A stretch of 64,000 nt of DNA from Moritella marina ATCC 15381 (GTDB lineage: Bacteria; Pseudomonadota; Gammaproteobacteria; Enterobacterales; Moritellaceae), in contig NZ_CP044399.1 in assembly GCF_008931805.1 (NCBI RefSeq), positions 372,001 through 436,000 on the forward strand, given 5' to 3'. Both the position numbers and the translations under genes were made by a program. Shown here one piece after another: positions 6,081 through 15,489 of this stretch; positions within the stretch are counted from its first letter, which is position 1; the number at the start of each line of letters is the position of its first letter. The notes below the pieces were generated by a model. The model was not told the origin of the DNA and ran no database searches. It was given only the letters and a program-made list of their open reading frames with translations.

Positions 6081-7919
6081 ATGGACAGTTATCAAATGAC
6101 AAAAAAATCAAATACCAAAGTGCCACGCAAACTACTTAATCACTATGCGGGTTGGAAATATGTGGTCTTAATCTGCACACTTCTAGTGATGTTACTCAGT
6201 GCTATTCCCACTTTATATGGCGAAAATCCAGCGTTGCAAATTAATCACCAACAAGCACAAAAACCTGCTATCCATACACTCAAGCAAACCCTTGAAAGTA
6301 ATGAAATCGCGGTGAAACGTATCGATCAAGAAGGCGATAAAACCACTATCGTCTTAGCGGAAAACAGCAGTCAAACACGTGCGAAAGCGATACTGGAAAC
6401 AATTTTACCTGCAGATGATGATATTACCTTAGCCTTGGTGTCTGCAGCGCCATCTTGGCTGCAAGGCATGGGGTTGAAGCCGATCAAGCTAGGCTTGGAT
6501 CTTCGTGGTGGTGTGCAGTTCTTGCTAGATGTTGATATGGAACCGGTGTTCAATATCAGAGCGCAGCAGTTGCTGGATAACTTACGCGTTGATTTTCGTG
6601 ATCAAGGTTTACGTGGCGTCAGGATCAGTATTGATCGTGATAATCGCCTGCAACTAAACCTGCCTACAGATGAAGCTAAAGTTGCTTTGTTAAAACAGAT
6701 AGCAACGACCTATCCGCAATGGAAAGTAACGCAAAGCACGGGGTTACTCGTTGAAGTGAGCATGCCGCAAGCTGAAAAAACCGATATCGTGAATCTCACT
6801 GTGCAACAGAACTTACAAACAATGCGCAGCCGTATTGCAGAATTAGGTATTACCGAGGCGATGGTACAACGCCAAGGTGAGCACCGTATTCGTATTGAAT
6901 TACCCGGTGTACAAGACCCTGCTACCGCTAAAAATGTGATTGGTGCGACAGCCAGTCTTGCATTCCATGAGCTTAAATCAATCAGCAGTGGCAGCATGGT
7001 GGTCAGTAATAGTGATGGGGCACCAATACGTATTGCCCGTGACGCAATATTGGGCGGCGAGCATATTATTGATGCTCGTGCCAACGTCGGGGAGATGGGG
7101 GCTGCCCAAGTTAATATTACGTTAGACAATGCTGGCGGTAAAAAGATGTCTGACTTCACCAAGCATAACATTGGTAAGCCAATGGCAACGCTTTACAGTG
7201 AGTACAGCCGTAATAACGATGGTTCAACTAAAAAAACCAATAATGTGATTAGTGTTGCGACTATTCAAGCACAACTTGGTAGCCAATTTAGGATCACGGG
7301 GGCTGGTAGCATGGCTGATGCCCAAGAGCTGGCGTTATTACTGCGTGCCGGCTCGTTGACTGCGCCAGTCACTATTGTTGAAGAAAGAACGATTGGTCCT
7401 TCATTGGGAGCGGAGAATATTCAAAATGGCTTTTCAGCATTGGCACTTGGTTTAGGATTAACCTTGGTGTTTATGGCGTTGTGGTATCGCCGTTTAGGCT
7501 GGGTGGCGAATGTGGCTTTAGTTGCTAACATCATCATGTTGTTTGGTTTATTAGCCTTAATCCCTGGTGCGGTATTAACGTTACCTGGCATTGCAGGCTT
7601 AGTGCTGACAGTCGGTATGGCTGTTGATACCAATGTACTGGTGTTTGAGCGTATTCGTGACAAATTGCGCGAAGGGCGTAGCTTTGCACAAGCAATTAAT
7701 ACTGGTTTTGATAGTGCCTTTAGTACCATTATTGATGCCAACATCACCACCTTAATTATTGCTGTTGTGTTGTATTCAATTGGCCAAGGGCCAGTACAAG
7801 GTTTTGCGTTAACACTTGGGTTAGGTATTTTGACCAGCATGTTTACTGGGATCATCGTATCGCGCGCTTTAATCAATAAAATATGGGGTCGTGATACTCG
7901 TCATGATTTGAAGGTATAA
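6081..7919 (+). CDS. secD: Protein translocase subunit SecD (SecDF pair)
   Basis: SecD pairs with SecF in the inner membrane and uses proton motive force to pull proteins through SecYEG. The 612-aa product has an N-terminal membrane anchor, a large periplasmic P1 region containing KLGLDLRGGVQFLLDVD, and a C-terminal block of transmembrane helices with the conserved GMAVDTNVLVFERIRDKLREG motif that carries the proton-path Asp. The ATG at 6081 follows a good AGAAGG site; an in-frame TTG three bases earlier is less likely. secF starts 3 bases after the stop. The location beside flrA rather than in a yajC operon suggests a paralogous second SecDF, as in many marine gammaproteobacteria. Confidence 0.93.
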   Translation: MDSYQMTKKSNTKVPRKLLNHYAGWKYVVLICTLLVMLLSAIPTLYGENPALQINHQQAQKPAIHTLKQTLESNEIAVKRIDQEGDKTTIVLAENSSQTRAKAILETILPADDDITLALVSAAPSWLQGMGLKPIKLGLDLRGGVQFLLDVDMEPVFNIRAQQLLDNLRVDFRDQGLRGVRISIDRDNRLQLNLPTDEAKVALLKQIATTYPQWKVTQSTGLLVEVSMPQAEKTDIVNLTVQQNLQTMRSRIAELGITEAMVQRQGEHRIRIELPGVQDPATAKNVIGATASLAFHELKSISSGSMVVSNSDGAPIRIARDAILGGEHIIDARANVGEMGAAQVNITLDNAGGKKMSDFTKHNIGKPMATLYSEYSRNNDGSTKKTNNVISVATIQAQLGSQFRITGAGSMADAQELALLLRAGSLTAPVTIVEERTIGPSLGAENIQNGFSALALGLGLTLVFMALWYRRLGWVANVALVANIIMLFGLLALIPGAVLTLPGIAGLVLTVGMAVDTNVLVFERIRDKLREGRSFAQAINTGFDSAFSTIIDANITTLIIAVVLYSIGQGPVQGFALTLGLGILTSMFTGIIVSRALINKIWGRDTRHDLKV

Positions 7920-7921
7920 GT

Positions 7922-8851
7922 ATGATGAATATCAATATGAAAAAATTTAACAATAGCAATAAATACAGCGAGTTACGTTATGTAAGTAGTGCTATTTCCA
8001 TTGTTTTCATGCTAGTTTCGATTGCCTTTATCAGTATTAATGGCTTGAATTGGGGGCTGGATTTTACTGGCGGTGTGATCACTGAAATACAACTTGATCC
8101 TAGTATCACTATGAGTGAAATATCACCGCTATTACAATCGGCATTAGATCAAAATGTTAGTGTGATAGAAGGTGGTGAAGTCGGTCGTTGGATCTTACGC
8201 TACGCAGAACCTGCTGTCGGTGTGAGCATTGCCGATATGAGTGATGTATTAGCGCCATTAGCTTCGAATATTGAGGTTTTAAATACCAGTATCGTGGGTT
8301 CTCAAGTGGGCGCTGAGTTAGCTGAGCAAGGTGGTTTAGCACTGTTAGTGTCGATGTTATGCATCATGGCGTATTTAAGCTATCGTTTTGAATGGCGTTT
8401 AGCATCTGGGGCATTGTTTGCCTTGGTGCATGATGTGCTGTTTGTGCTTGGTGTATTTGCGGCATTGCAACTTGAGTTTAACTTGACGGTGTTTGCGGCG
8501 ATATTGGCGATCATCGGTTATTCACTCAATGATTCGATTATTATTGGTGATCGTATTCGTGAATTACTTATTTTAAAACCGACATTAGCGATAGCTGATG
8601 CGAATAACCAAGCTATTGCGGCAACGATATCACGTACAATGGTGACATCCGGAACGACACTCATGACGGTTTCAGCTTTATGGTTATTGGGAGGCGGTCC
8701 TTTAAATGGTTTCTCTACGGCAATGTTTATTGGTTTGATTGTCGGCACCTGGTCATCGATCGCGGTGGCGACGACATTACCTGAATTTTGGGGGCTTAAT
8801 GGCAGCCACTACCAAGTGGTTGAGCTGAAAGAGGAGTTTGGCGAAGGCTAA
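7922..8851 (+). CDS. secF: Protein translocase subunit SecF
   Basis: A 309-aa inner-membrane partner of SecD. It has an N-terminal helix, then GLDFTGGVITEIQ (the SecF GxDFxGG signature), a periplasmic domain, and five C-terminal helices including AIIGYSLNDSIIIGDRIRE, the SecF counterpart of the SecD proton-path motif. It is translationally linked to secD (2-base gap). Two adjacent ATGs (7922, 7925) are possible starts. Confidence 0.93.
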   Translation: MMNINMKKFNNSNKYSELRYVSSAISIVFMLVSIAFISINGLNWGLDFTGGVITEIQLDPSITMSEISPLLQSALDQNVSVIEGGEVGRWILRYAEPAVGVSIADMSDVLAPLASNIEVLNTSIVGSQVGAELAEQGGLALLVSMLCIMAYLSYRFEWRLASGALFALVHDVLFVLGVFAALQLEFNLTVFAAILAIIGYSLNDSIIIGDRIRELLILKPTLAIADANNQAIAATISRTMVTSGTTLMTVSALWLLGGGPLNGFSTAMFIGLIVGTWSSIAVATTLPEFWGLNGSHYQVVELKEEFGEG

Positions 8852-8861
8852 ATGTATGGTC

Positions 8862-8894
8862 AAGCACATGAGGGCGGTTAACCTTTATGTGCTT
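8862..8894 (+). terminator. Hairpin after secDF
   Basis: AAGCACAT pairs with ATGTGCTT across a 17-base loop, shortly after the secF stop. The T tract is weak (ACTTAT), so this is only a probable terminator. Confidence 0.45.
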
Positions 8895-9056
8895 ACTTAT
8901 AATATCAGCTTATTATAACCTGTGGCTCAGTCTGTCGATATTGTGATATAGCACTGACTATTTTTATCCCAGCTTCTAATTAATTCTTGTGACTGTTTCA
9001 TCTTGTTTTAGGAATGTGTACTATAGCGATGTCAATTAATTGGCGGATGTTGGTTT

Positions 9057-9086
9057 TTGACACACTTTGACGATGAGCGATTAGTT
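9057..9086 (+). promoter_or_regulatory. Possible sigma-70 promoter of flrA
   Basis: A perfect -35 hexamer TTGACA (9057-9062), with a poor -10 (TTAGTT) 18 bases downstream. flrA starts about 60 bases further on. As the class I flagellar regulator, flrA is expected to be read by a housekeeping sigma, and no GG-N10-GC element is seen near it. Low certainty because of the weak -10. Confidence 0.35.
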
Positions 9087-9146
9087 TGTGATAGTTAAAG
9101 TGATTAACTCTTTTAAGTTTAAGTAAGGTTTAGCACAGGCTGTAAT

Positions 9147-10616
9147 ATGGATACTACTAAGTCAGTTTTTGTAATTGATGAGAATATTGAACGCAGACAA
9201 AATTTAGAAACAATCTTGTCTTTTCTTGGCGAAGGCTGGCAGAGTTATGATTCTCATATCGACATTAGTGCGAAGATCGATCTTGCTGCAAACAGCGTTA
9301 TTGTGTCTTCAGATTGTTACTCAGAAAAGGATTTATCTGCGTTACTTGATGCTAATCCAATGAACCCGTTTTTAACTTTTGGCACTGAAGGTAAATCATC
9401 AGAGCAAGGTAACTTAATCGGCCATATCGAATTGCCTTTATCTTATCAACAATTAACATTGCTACTTGGACGTTGCCAATCTTATCGTCAATGTGTATCG
9501 AGTAAGTTGGGTCAATCACCATCGACATCAAAAGCACTTATTAAACAATTAGTGGGTCGCGGGGAGGCAATTCAAAGTGTGCGTCACTTGATCACGCAAG
9601 TCGCGACTAAGGGCGCCAATGTATTAGTATTGGGTGAGTCGGGAACGGGTAAAGAAGTCATTGCACGTTCGATCCATGATGCGTCATCACGCAACGACGG
9701 TCCTTTTGTTCCTGTTAACTGTGGTGCTATTCCGGCTGAATTGTTAGAAAGTGAATTATTTGGCCACGAAAAAGGTGCATTTACTGGTGCATTTTCTGCA
9801 CGTAAGGGCCGTTTTGAGCTAGCAAACGGTGGCACACTATTTCTTGATGAAATTGGTGATATGCCGCAACCAATGCAAGTAAAATTATTACGGGTATTAC
9901 AAGAGCGGGTTTTTGAGCGAGTGGGCGGCAGTAAAGCCATTAAAGCTGATGTGCGCGTGATTGCAGCAACACACCGAAATTTAGAAAAAATGATCACCGA
10001 CGGAGAGTTCCGTGAAGATCTATTTTATCGTTTGAATGTATTTCCAATTGAAAGTCCGGCACTGCGTGAGCGCCCTGATGATATCCCATTATTGATTCAA
10101 GAATTATTACGTCGTCACGAAGTAGAGCATGATGCCACTATCTTATTTACCCAGCGAGCGATGGAATCGTTAATGCAACATTCATGGCCTGGTAATGTAC
10201 GTGAATTATCGAACCTGATTGAACGTTTACTTATCATGACATCGGGGAATATCGTTGATATCGCCGAGTTACCGGCCAAATACCGTTATAATGACAATGA
10301 TGAAAGTCAGGGAGATAGCCCTGAGGTGCCAAGTGAATTGGCCGAACGTGATGCTATTTCTGCTATGTTCAGCGATGAGATTTTTGCTAATGTCGAAGAA
10401 GAGCCTCAAGAAGATGGCTTTTTCTCGATGCCGAGTAGTTTGCCTGAAGCGGGTGTTAATCTGAAAGAGATGTTAGCTGAATTTGAGATTGATATGATCA
10501 AGCAAGCACTCGATCAACAGGCGCATGTGGTGGCGCGAGCTGCAGATCAACTGGGTATGCGCCGTACCACGCTAGTTGAAAAAATGCGTAAGTATGGCTT
10601 GCAGAAAGAAACTTGA
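9147..10616 (+). CDS. flrA: Sigma-54-dependent master flagellar regulator FlrA
   Basis: The 489-aa protein has the FlrA/FleQ layout. The receiver-like N-terminal domain lacks the usual phospho-acceptor (VIVSSD where receivers have an Asp after a beta strand). The AAA+ domain carries Walker A GESGTGKE (163-170), the sigma-54 contact loop GAFTGA (210-215) and Walker [10 protein letters not shown] Fis-type HTH closes the protein ([15 protein letters not shown]). In Vibrio, FlrA switches on early sigma-54 flagellar operons; the GG-N10-GC promoters downstream in this window are its likely targets. Cyclic-di-GMP control is known for the family and is inferred here. A terminator separates it from flrB. 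Confidence 0.95.
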   Translation: MDTTKSVFVIDENIERRQNLETILSFLGEGWQSYDSHIDISAKIDLAANSVIVSSDCYSEKDLSALLDANPMNPFLTFGTEGKSSEQGNLIGHIELPLSYQQLTLLLGRCQSYRQCVSSKLGQSPSTSKALIKQLVGRGEAIQSVRHLITQVATKGANVLVLGESGTGKEVIARSIHDASSRNDGPFVPVNCGAIPAELLESELFGHEKGAFTGAFSARKGRFELANGGTLFLDEIGDMPQPMQVKLLRVLQERVFERVGGSKAIKADVRVIAATHRNLEKMITDGEFREDLFYRLNVFPIESPALRERPDDIPLLIQELLRRHEVEHDATILFTQRAMESLMQHSWPGNVRELSNLIERLLIMTSGNIVDIAELPAKYRYNDNDESQGDSPEVPSELAERDAISAMFSDEIFANVEEEPQEDGFFSMPSSLPEAGVNLKEMLAEFEIDMIKQALDQQAHVVARAADQLGMRRTTLVEKMRKYGLQKET

Positions 10617-10684
10617 TGTCATGACTGGTGATTTTAGCTGTCACTGCAATCGATAATAAAAGTTTAAATAAAAAATAAAAATAG

Positions 10685-10713
10685 AAAGCTCAACATTATG
10701 TTGGGCTTTTTTG
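10685..10713 (+). terminator. Terminator of flrA
   Basis: AAAGCTCAACA pairs with TGTTGGGCTTT (one G-U) across a TTA loop, followed by a T tract. It ends the flrA transcript before the flrB promoter. Confidence 0.9.
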
Positions 10714-10765
10714 TTTTTAATTAATTGTTAAGTTATTTTTTCAACGCGTTATGAAGTTTAATTTA

Positions 10766-10783
10766 TTGGCACACTAAATGCAT
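10766..10783 (+). promoter_or_regulatory. Sigma-54 promoter of flrBC
   Basis: TTGGCAC at 10766-10772 and ATGCA ending at 10782 place GG (10768-10769) and GC (10780-10781) exactly 10 bases apart, the invariant -24/-12 spacing. It lies about 40 bases before flrB. Control by FlrA is inferred from position. Confidence 0.85.
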
Positions 10784-10820
10784 TGCTAGGTGTGAGTCAA
10801 TTTTTTAGCGGAGTACGACC

Positions 10821-11876
10821 ATGGTACAAGAATCTTATCCCGGCGAATTAGCAGCATTACGAGCACATAAAGATCGTAGTGAAAAGTTAGTAGAAGCATT
10901 ACCGTCTGGGTTAGTTATTCTTGATGGCAACGGTATTGTCATTGAAGTCAATAAAGTTGCTGTGCAGTTACTGGGTGAGCCGCTAATGGGGTCGCGTTGG
11001 ATGGATGTTATTCAACGTGCGTTTACCCCTAAAGAAGACGATGGTCATGAAGTATCATTGAAGAATGGCTGTAAAGTGCAGCTTTCTATTACGACGCTTG
11101 GCTCTCAGCCTGGGCAATTAATTATGCTGACTGACTTAACCTATACACGCCATTTACAGGACCGTGTGAGCCACATGAAGCAATTGTCGTCATTAGGTCG
11201 TATGGTTGCATCATTAGCACATCAAATTCGCACTCCGTTATCTGCGGCATTGCTATACGGTTCTAATCTAGCGAATCCTAACCTGCCACCGGCCTCAAGA
11301 CAGCGCTTTCAAAGTAAACTGATTCAGCGCCTTAACGATCTGGAAAACCAGGTGAATGACATGTTGCTGTTTGCACGAACAGGTAAAGATTTAGTCGTTG
11401 AAGAGATTTCGCTACAAAATCTGTTAGTCCAAGTGCAAGCGGGGAGTGAAGCGATGATGTTGCAGACGAATAGTAAGATGCAAGTAACATTGCCAGAACC
11501 GGATCTCTTGATTTTAGCTAATCGCAATGCACTTTCTAGCGCGATTGGTAACTTAATACAAAATGCGCTACACGCTTGTGGCCAAGGCGCAAGTTTAGCG
11601 ATATCTGCAGTCCGTTCTGGTGATGACGACGTGGCGATTATTGTGACTGACGATGGCCCTGGTATTGCTAAACATATGCAAGCACAAATTTTAGAACCTT
11701 TCTTTACGACTAAATCACAAGGTACAGGTCTTGGCCTTGCTGTCGTGCAAAGTGTCGTTAAAGCCCACCAAGGCAGTCTGAAGTTAGACTCAACTGAGGG
11801 TGAAGGCAGTAGTTTTAGTATAATCGTACCGCTACATCGCGTAGCAGAACCGCAACCAATGGTAATAGGTGGATAA
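10821..11876 (+). CDS. flrB: Flagellar two-component sensor kinase FlrB
   Basis: A 351-aa soluble histidine kinase with no membrane segments. A PAS-like domain is at about residues 20-110. HisKA is at about 120-185 with the phospho-acceptor His134 (LAHQIRTPL). The HATPase domain has an N box (NLIQNALHA), G1 (DDGPGI) and G2 (GTGLGL) motifs. It phosphorylates FlrC, encoded 3 bases downstream, linking basal-body assembly to class III expression in polar flagellates. The start is supported by a GGAG site. Confidence 0.94.
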   Translation: MVQESYPGELAALRAHKDRSEKLVEALPSGLVILDGNGIVIEVNKVAVQLLGEPLMGSRWMDVIQRAFTPKEDDGHEVSLKNGCKVQLSITTLGSQPGQLIMLTDLTYTRHLQDRVSHMKQLSSLGRMVASLAHQIRTPLSAALLYGSNLANPNLPPASRQRFQSKLIQRLNDLENQVNDMLLFARTGKDLVVEEISLQNLLVQVQAGSEAMMLQTNSKMQVTLPEPDLLILANRNALSSAIGNLIQNALHACGQGASLAISAVRSGDDDVAIIVTDDGPGIAKHMQAQILEPFFTTKSQGTGLGLAVVQSVVKAHQGSLKLDSTEGEGSSFSIIVPLHRVAEPQPMVIGG

Positions 11877-11879
11877 TAT

Positions 11880-13295
11880 ATGTCCCATTCTCAAATTCTT
11901 GTTGTTGAAGATGATTTAGGTCTTCGTGAAGCCTTGGTTGATACCTTATTAATGGCTGGTTACGAATGTGATGAAGTTGATAGTGGTGAAGGCGCCTTGA
12001 TTGCATTAGGTAAAAAAACCTATGATATGGTCGTGAGTGATGTCCAAATGGGCGGTATGAGCGGATTAACATTACTACACAATATTAAACAAAAGCACCC
12101 TGATTTACCTGTGTTGTTGATGACGGCATATGCCAAAGTTGATGATGCTGTCACGGCAATGCGTAATGGCGCAGTGGATTACATCGGTAAGCCGTTTTCA
12201 CCTGAAGTATTGATTAATCAGGTCGGTCGTTATGTACCGCCACAAAAAGAAGTGAAACGTACGCCTTGCTATGGCGATATAAAAACCGAGCAGTTGTTAA
12301 ACTTGGCGCGTAAAGTGGCCAAGTCAGATGCCACTGTTATGGTGACAGGCCCAAGTGGTACAGGTAAGGAAGTCTTATCACGTTATATTCATGATAACTC
12401 GATGCGATTCGATGGTCCGTATGTAGCGATTAACTGTGCTGCGATCCCGGATAATATGCTGGAAGCAACCTTGTTTGGTTACGAGAAAGGCGCGTTTACA
12501 GGCGCTATTCAAGCATGTCCTGGTAAGTTTGAGCAAGCACAGAACGGCACCATTTTACTGGATGAAATATCAGAGATGAATTTAGCCTTGCAAGTTAAAT
12601 TGTTAAGGGTATTGCAAGAGCGTGAAGTGGAACGGCTCGGTAGCCGTAAAACCATTAAATTAAATGTGCGTGTTATTGCGACCAGTAACCGTAATATGAA
12701 GCAAGCTGTGGCAAATGGTGAATTCAGAGAAGATTTATATTATCGTTTAAATGTATTCCCATTAGCTTGGTTACCATTGGCGGAGCGTAAAGGCGATATT
12801 CTCCCGATTGCCGAGCACTTATTAAAACTGCACTGTAAGCAAAATAATATGCCGACATTGGCATTACTTGAATGCGCAAAAACAAAATTACAGATCTACC
12901 ACTGGCCGGGTAATGTCCGTGAATTAGACAATGTTATTCAACGTGCGATGATTTTAGCGGTTGATGGGCAGGTTAAAACAGAAGATCTGATTTTAGAAGA
13001 TTTTTCTGCAGCTGATTTTACCCTATCAATGGGTGATGGCGTGGCGCCAGAACTACAGGTTAAGACTGATATACCGACAGCGGCGAAAACAACCGTAGTG
13101 AGAGCACCCGTGAATATGCCAACAGAACCGTTAGGTAATGAATTACGTCAGCAAGAATATCAAATTATTTTGGAAACCTTGATTGGTTGTCGTGGTGTGC
13201 GTAAGGATGTTTCAGAAAAACTGGGTATTAGCCCGCGTACCTTACGCTATAAATTAGCGAAAATGCGTGAACAAGGAATTGAAATTCCAGCTTAA
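11880..13295 (+). CDS. flrC: Sigma-54-dependent flagellar response regulator FlrC
   Basis: A 471-aa NtrC-type activator. The receiver domain has an acidic pocket (EDD) and phospho-acceptor Asp54 (VVSDVQM). The AAA+ domain has GPSGTGKE, the sigma-54 loop GAFTGA and Walker B ILLDEISE. The C-terminal Fis-type HTH ends with SPRTLRYKLAKMREQGIEI. Unlike FlrA it keeps the receiver Asp, so it is the phosphorylated partner of FlrB. In Vibrio the protein activates hook, ring and major flagellin operons, which are not in this window. Confidence 0.95.
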   Translation: MSHSQILVVEDDLGLREALVDTLLMAGYECDEVDSGEGALIALGKKTYDMVVSDVQMGGMSGLTLLHNIKQKHPDLPVLLMTAYAKVDDAVTAMRNGAVDYIGKPFSPEVLINQVGRYVPPQKEVKRTPCYGDIKTEQLLNLARKVAKSDATVMVTGPSGTGKEVLSRYIHDNSMRFDGPYVAINCAAIPDNMLEATLFGYEKGAFTGAIQACPGKFEQAQNGTILLDEISEMNLALQVKLLRVLQEREVERLGSRKTIKLNVRVIATSNRNMKQAVANGEFREDLYYRLNVFPLAWLPLAERKGDILPIAEHLLKLHCKQNNMPTLALLECAKTKLQIYHWPGNVRELDNVIQRAMILAVDGQVKTEDLILEDFSAADFTLSMGDGVAPELQVKTDIPTAAKTTVVRAPVNMPTEPLGNELRQQEYQIILETLIGCRGVRKDVSEKLGISPRTLRYKLAKMREQGIEIPA

Positions 13296-13313
13296 TTCAT
13301 ATTTACTTTATAT

Positions 13314-13349
13314 TAAGGCCGCAATTCATTGAAATTGTGGCCTTTTTTG
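13314..13349 (+). terminator. Terminator of flrBC
   Basis: AAGGCCGCAATT pairs with AATTGTGGCCTT (one G-U pair) and is followed by T tract TTTTTT. The next promoter starts immediately after. Confidence 0.9.
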
Positions 13350-13350
13350 T

Positions 13351-13367
13351 TGGCATAACAATTGCTT
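13351..13367 (+). promoter_or_regulatory. Sigma-54 promoter of fliEFGHIJ
   Basis: TGGCATAACAATTGCTT has GG (13352-13353) and GC (13364-13365) separated by exactly 10 bases, with good TGGCA and TTGCT boxes. It is immediately downstream of the flrC terminator and about 60 bases before fliE. Confidence 0.88.
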
Positions 13368-13427
13368 TATTTGGTTAGTGACGAAATTAGTCGAGTCGGT
13401 CAAAAATATGACAACCAAGGATAATCC

Positions 13428-13757
13428 ATGAATATCGCAGCCAACAATCTTTACTCTGAAATGCAAAGTATGTCGTTACAAGCGACGAAATTTGAAACAG
13501 ATCCTAGCGCAGTAAAAGTACCGAGCACGACATCGGCTAATTTTGGTGATATGTTGCAGCAAGCAATGGATAATGTGAATGGATTACAGCAGAATACAGG
13601 TGATTTACGCACTCGATTCGATCAAGGAGATCGCAGTGTATCCCTAAGTGATGTTATGATAGCCTCGCAAAAATCTGGGGTGGCATTCGATGCTACGGTA
13701 CAGGTTCGCAATAAACTGATCGAATCTTATAAAGAAATAATGAGCATGCCTGTTTAA
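13428..13757 (+). CDS. fliE: Flagellar hook-basal body protein FliE
   Basis: FliE (109 aa) joins the MS ring to the proximal rod and is among the first exported rod proteins. It shows the family's C-terminal half (SLSDVMIASQKSGVAFDATVQVRNKLIESYKEIMSMPV), rich in helix, and no cleavable signal, as expected for a type III export substrate. It is first in the fliEFGHIJ operon. Confidence 0.95.
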   Translation: MNIAANNLYSEMQSMSLQATKFETDPSAVKVPSTTSANFGDMLQQAMDNVNGLQQNTGDLRTRFDQGDRSVSLSDVMIASQKSGVAFDATVQVRNKLIESYKEIMSMPV

Positions 13758-13779
13758 TCTCGGGTAAAGGAGTACTGCT

Positions 13780-15489
13780 GTGGCTGATACAGCTTCAAAT
13801 ACAGGTATCGCAAACAATAGCGATATGGGTAATGATTTAGCGCAATTGGATGAAAATGAACAAAAAAGCTCTGCATTTGGCTTTTTTTCTAATGCTGACG
13901 TCTTACGCCAAATTATTCTCATTTTAGCATTAGCTATCTCGCTAACTTTAGTGGTCTTTATTTTACTTTGGGGTAAAGAACCTGAAATGCGTCCGTTGGG
14001 CACGTATCAAACAGCTGAACTGATTGAAACCCTCGAATTTTTAGACCAACAGAAAATAGAATATAAAATTAATGGTGATACAGTGTCTGTGCCAGCAGAA
14101 CAATATCAAGACATTAAGCTTAACTTACGCCGTTCTGGGCTCGCTACTGCAGAATTACAAGGTGACGATATCTTAATGAAGGATATGGGCTTTGGTGTCA
14201 GTCAACGCGTCGAACGTGAACGTTTAAAACTTGGCCGTGAACGTCAAATCTCCCGTGCGTTAGAAGAATTTAAGCACGTGTCTAAAGCACAAGTCTTACT
14301 TGCGATCCCGAAAGAAAATGTATTTGCTAAACGCGAAAAGAAACCCAGTGCAACGGTTGTCTTAACAGTACGTCATAGCAGTGCTATTTCTCAAGAAAAT
14401 ATTGATTCTATGGTGCAGTTAGTTGCTTCTGCGGTACAGGGGTTAGAGCCAACGCGTGTGACACTAACAGACCAAAATGGTCGCCTGCTCAATTCGGGTA
14501 GCCAAGATATGCTCGCTGCGAAAGGTCGCCGCGAATTTGAGATGGTCAAGAATCATGAACGTGAGTACCGTGAAAAAATTGACTCAATTCTGATCCCTAT
14601 ATTAGGGGTAAGTAACTATACCGCTGAAGTTGATGTATCGATGGACTTTAGTGTAACAGAACAAACTCAAAAACGGTTTAATCCTGATTTACCAGCAGTA
14701 CGTAGTGAAATGTTACTTGAACGTCAATCGCTCGGTAATGGTAATCAAGGTATTCCTGGCGCATTAACCAATCAACCACCATTAGATGCTGATATCCCTG
14801 AAGAAGCTGGTGCAGGTAATGCGGCTGCTCGTCCTATCGGGCAATCACAAAAAGAATCGACCCGAAACTACGAACTCGATACCACGATCAGCCATACCAA
14901 ATCACAAAGTGGTGTTATCCAACGCTTAAGCGTCTCGGTCGCGGTCGATTACATCAACAGTACTGGTGCTGACGGAACCTTAGTCAGAGAACCGCGCAGC
15001 CAAGCTGAAGTTGCTAATATTCGCCGCGTATTACAAGGTGGTGTAGGTTTCAATGTTAATCGTGGTGATAGTTTAGAAGTTGTTGCAATACCGTTTAATC
15101 GTCCTGAATTAGCGGCGATGGCTGATTTACCTATCTGGGAAGAAGAGTGGTTTTGGCGCGCCGTGCGTATCGCTGCAAGTTTGATTGTGATTGTGGTATT
15201 AATCATGGCGATTATTCGTCCTATGATTAAGCGTTTAATTAATAACGAGCCAGAAGAAAGCAAAGAAGATTTAGATTTAGGTATTAGCGCGATTGAAAAT
15301 GATGAAGATATGCAGTTGCTTACCGCGGATACCGATGGTGATACTGATTTTGCGATGCGCAGTGGTCATTTACAATTACCGAACTTACATAAAGATGAAG
15401 ATTTGCTAGAAGCCGTTCGCGCACTGGTTGCCAACGAGCCTGACTTAACTGCATTAGTGATAAAAGAATGGATGATAGAAGATGCCTAA
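13780..15489 (+). CDS. fliF: Flagellar MS-ring protein FliF
   Basis: FliF (569 aa) forms the membrane-supramembrane ring on which the C-ring and export gate are built. A transmembrane helix lies at about residues 45-67. Ring-building motifs follow, among them a lipoprotein-like YscJ/FliF domain containing VSKAQVLLAIPKENVF, and a second helix lies near residue 465. The C-terminal tail binds FliG. The start is GTG, supported by a good AAAGGAG site; no in-frame ATG fits better. The 3' end overlaps fliG by 8 bases. Confidence 0.96.
   Translation: MADTASNTGIANNSDMGNDLAQLDENEQKSSAFGFFSNADVLRQIILILALAISLTLVVFILLWGKEPEMRPLGTYQTAELIETLEFLDQQKIEYKINGDTVSVPAEQYQDIKLNLRRSGLATAELQGDDILMKDMGFGVSQRVERERLKLGRERQISRALEEFKHVSKAQVLLAIPKENVFAKREKKPSATVVLTVRHSSAISQENIDSMVQLVASAVQGLEPTRVTLTDQNGRLLNSGSQDMLAAKGRREFEMVKNHEREYREKIDSILIPILGVSNYTAEVDVSMDFSVTEQTQKRFNPDLPAVRSEMLLERQSLGNGNQGIPGALTNQPPLDADIPEEAGAGNAAARPIGQSQKESTRNYELDTTISHTKSQSGVIQRLSVSVAVDYINSTGADGTLVREPRSQAEVANIRRVLQGGVGFNVNRGDSLEVVAIPFNRPELAAMADLPIWEEEWFWRAVRIAASLIVIVVLIMAIIRPMIKRLINNEPEESKEDLDLGISAIENDEDMQLLTADTDGDTDFAMRSGHLQLPNLHKDEDLLEAVRALVANEPDLTALVIKEWMIEDA

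Noticed and set aside
6710-7171. 153-aa open frame on the minus strand inside secD
   Set aside because: It lies fully antisense to a clear SecD reading frame, is Ser/Pro/Ile-rich without recognisable motifs, and has no credible start region. Codon-shadow of the real gene.
7421-7876. 151-aa minus-strand frame inside secD
   Set aside because: Antisense to the conserved transmembrane part of SecD; composition (Asn, Lys, Ala, Thr) is typical of reverse-complemented membrane helices.
8852-9146. Sigma-54 promoter before flrA
   Set aside because: I looked for GG-N10-GC in this gap and found no element with good flanking boxes; a sigma-70-type -35 is the better candidate.
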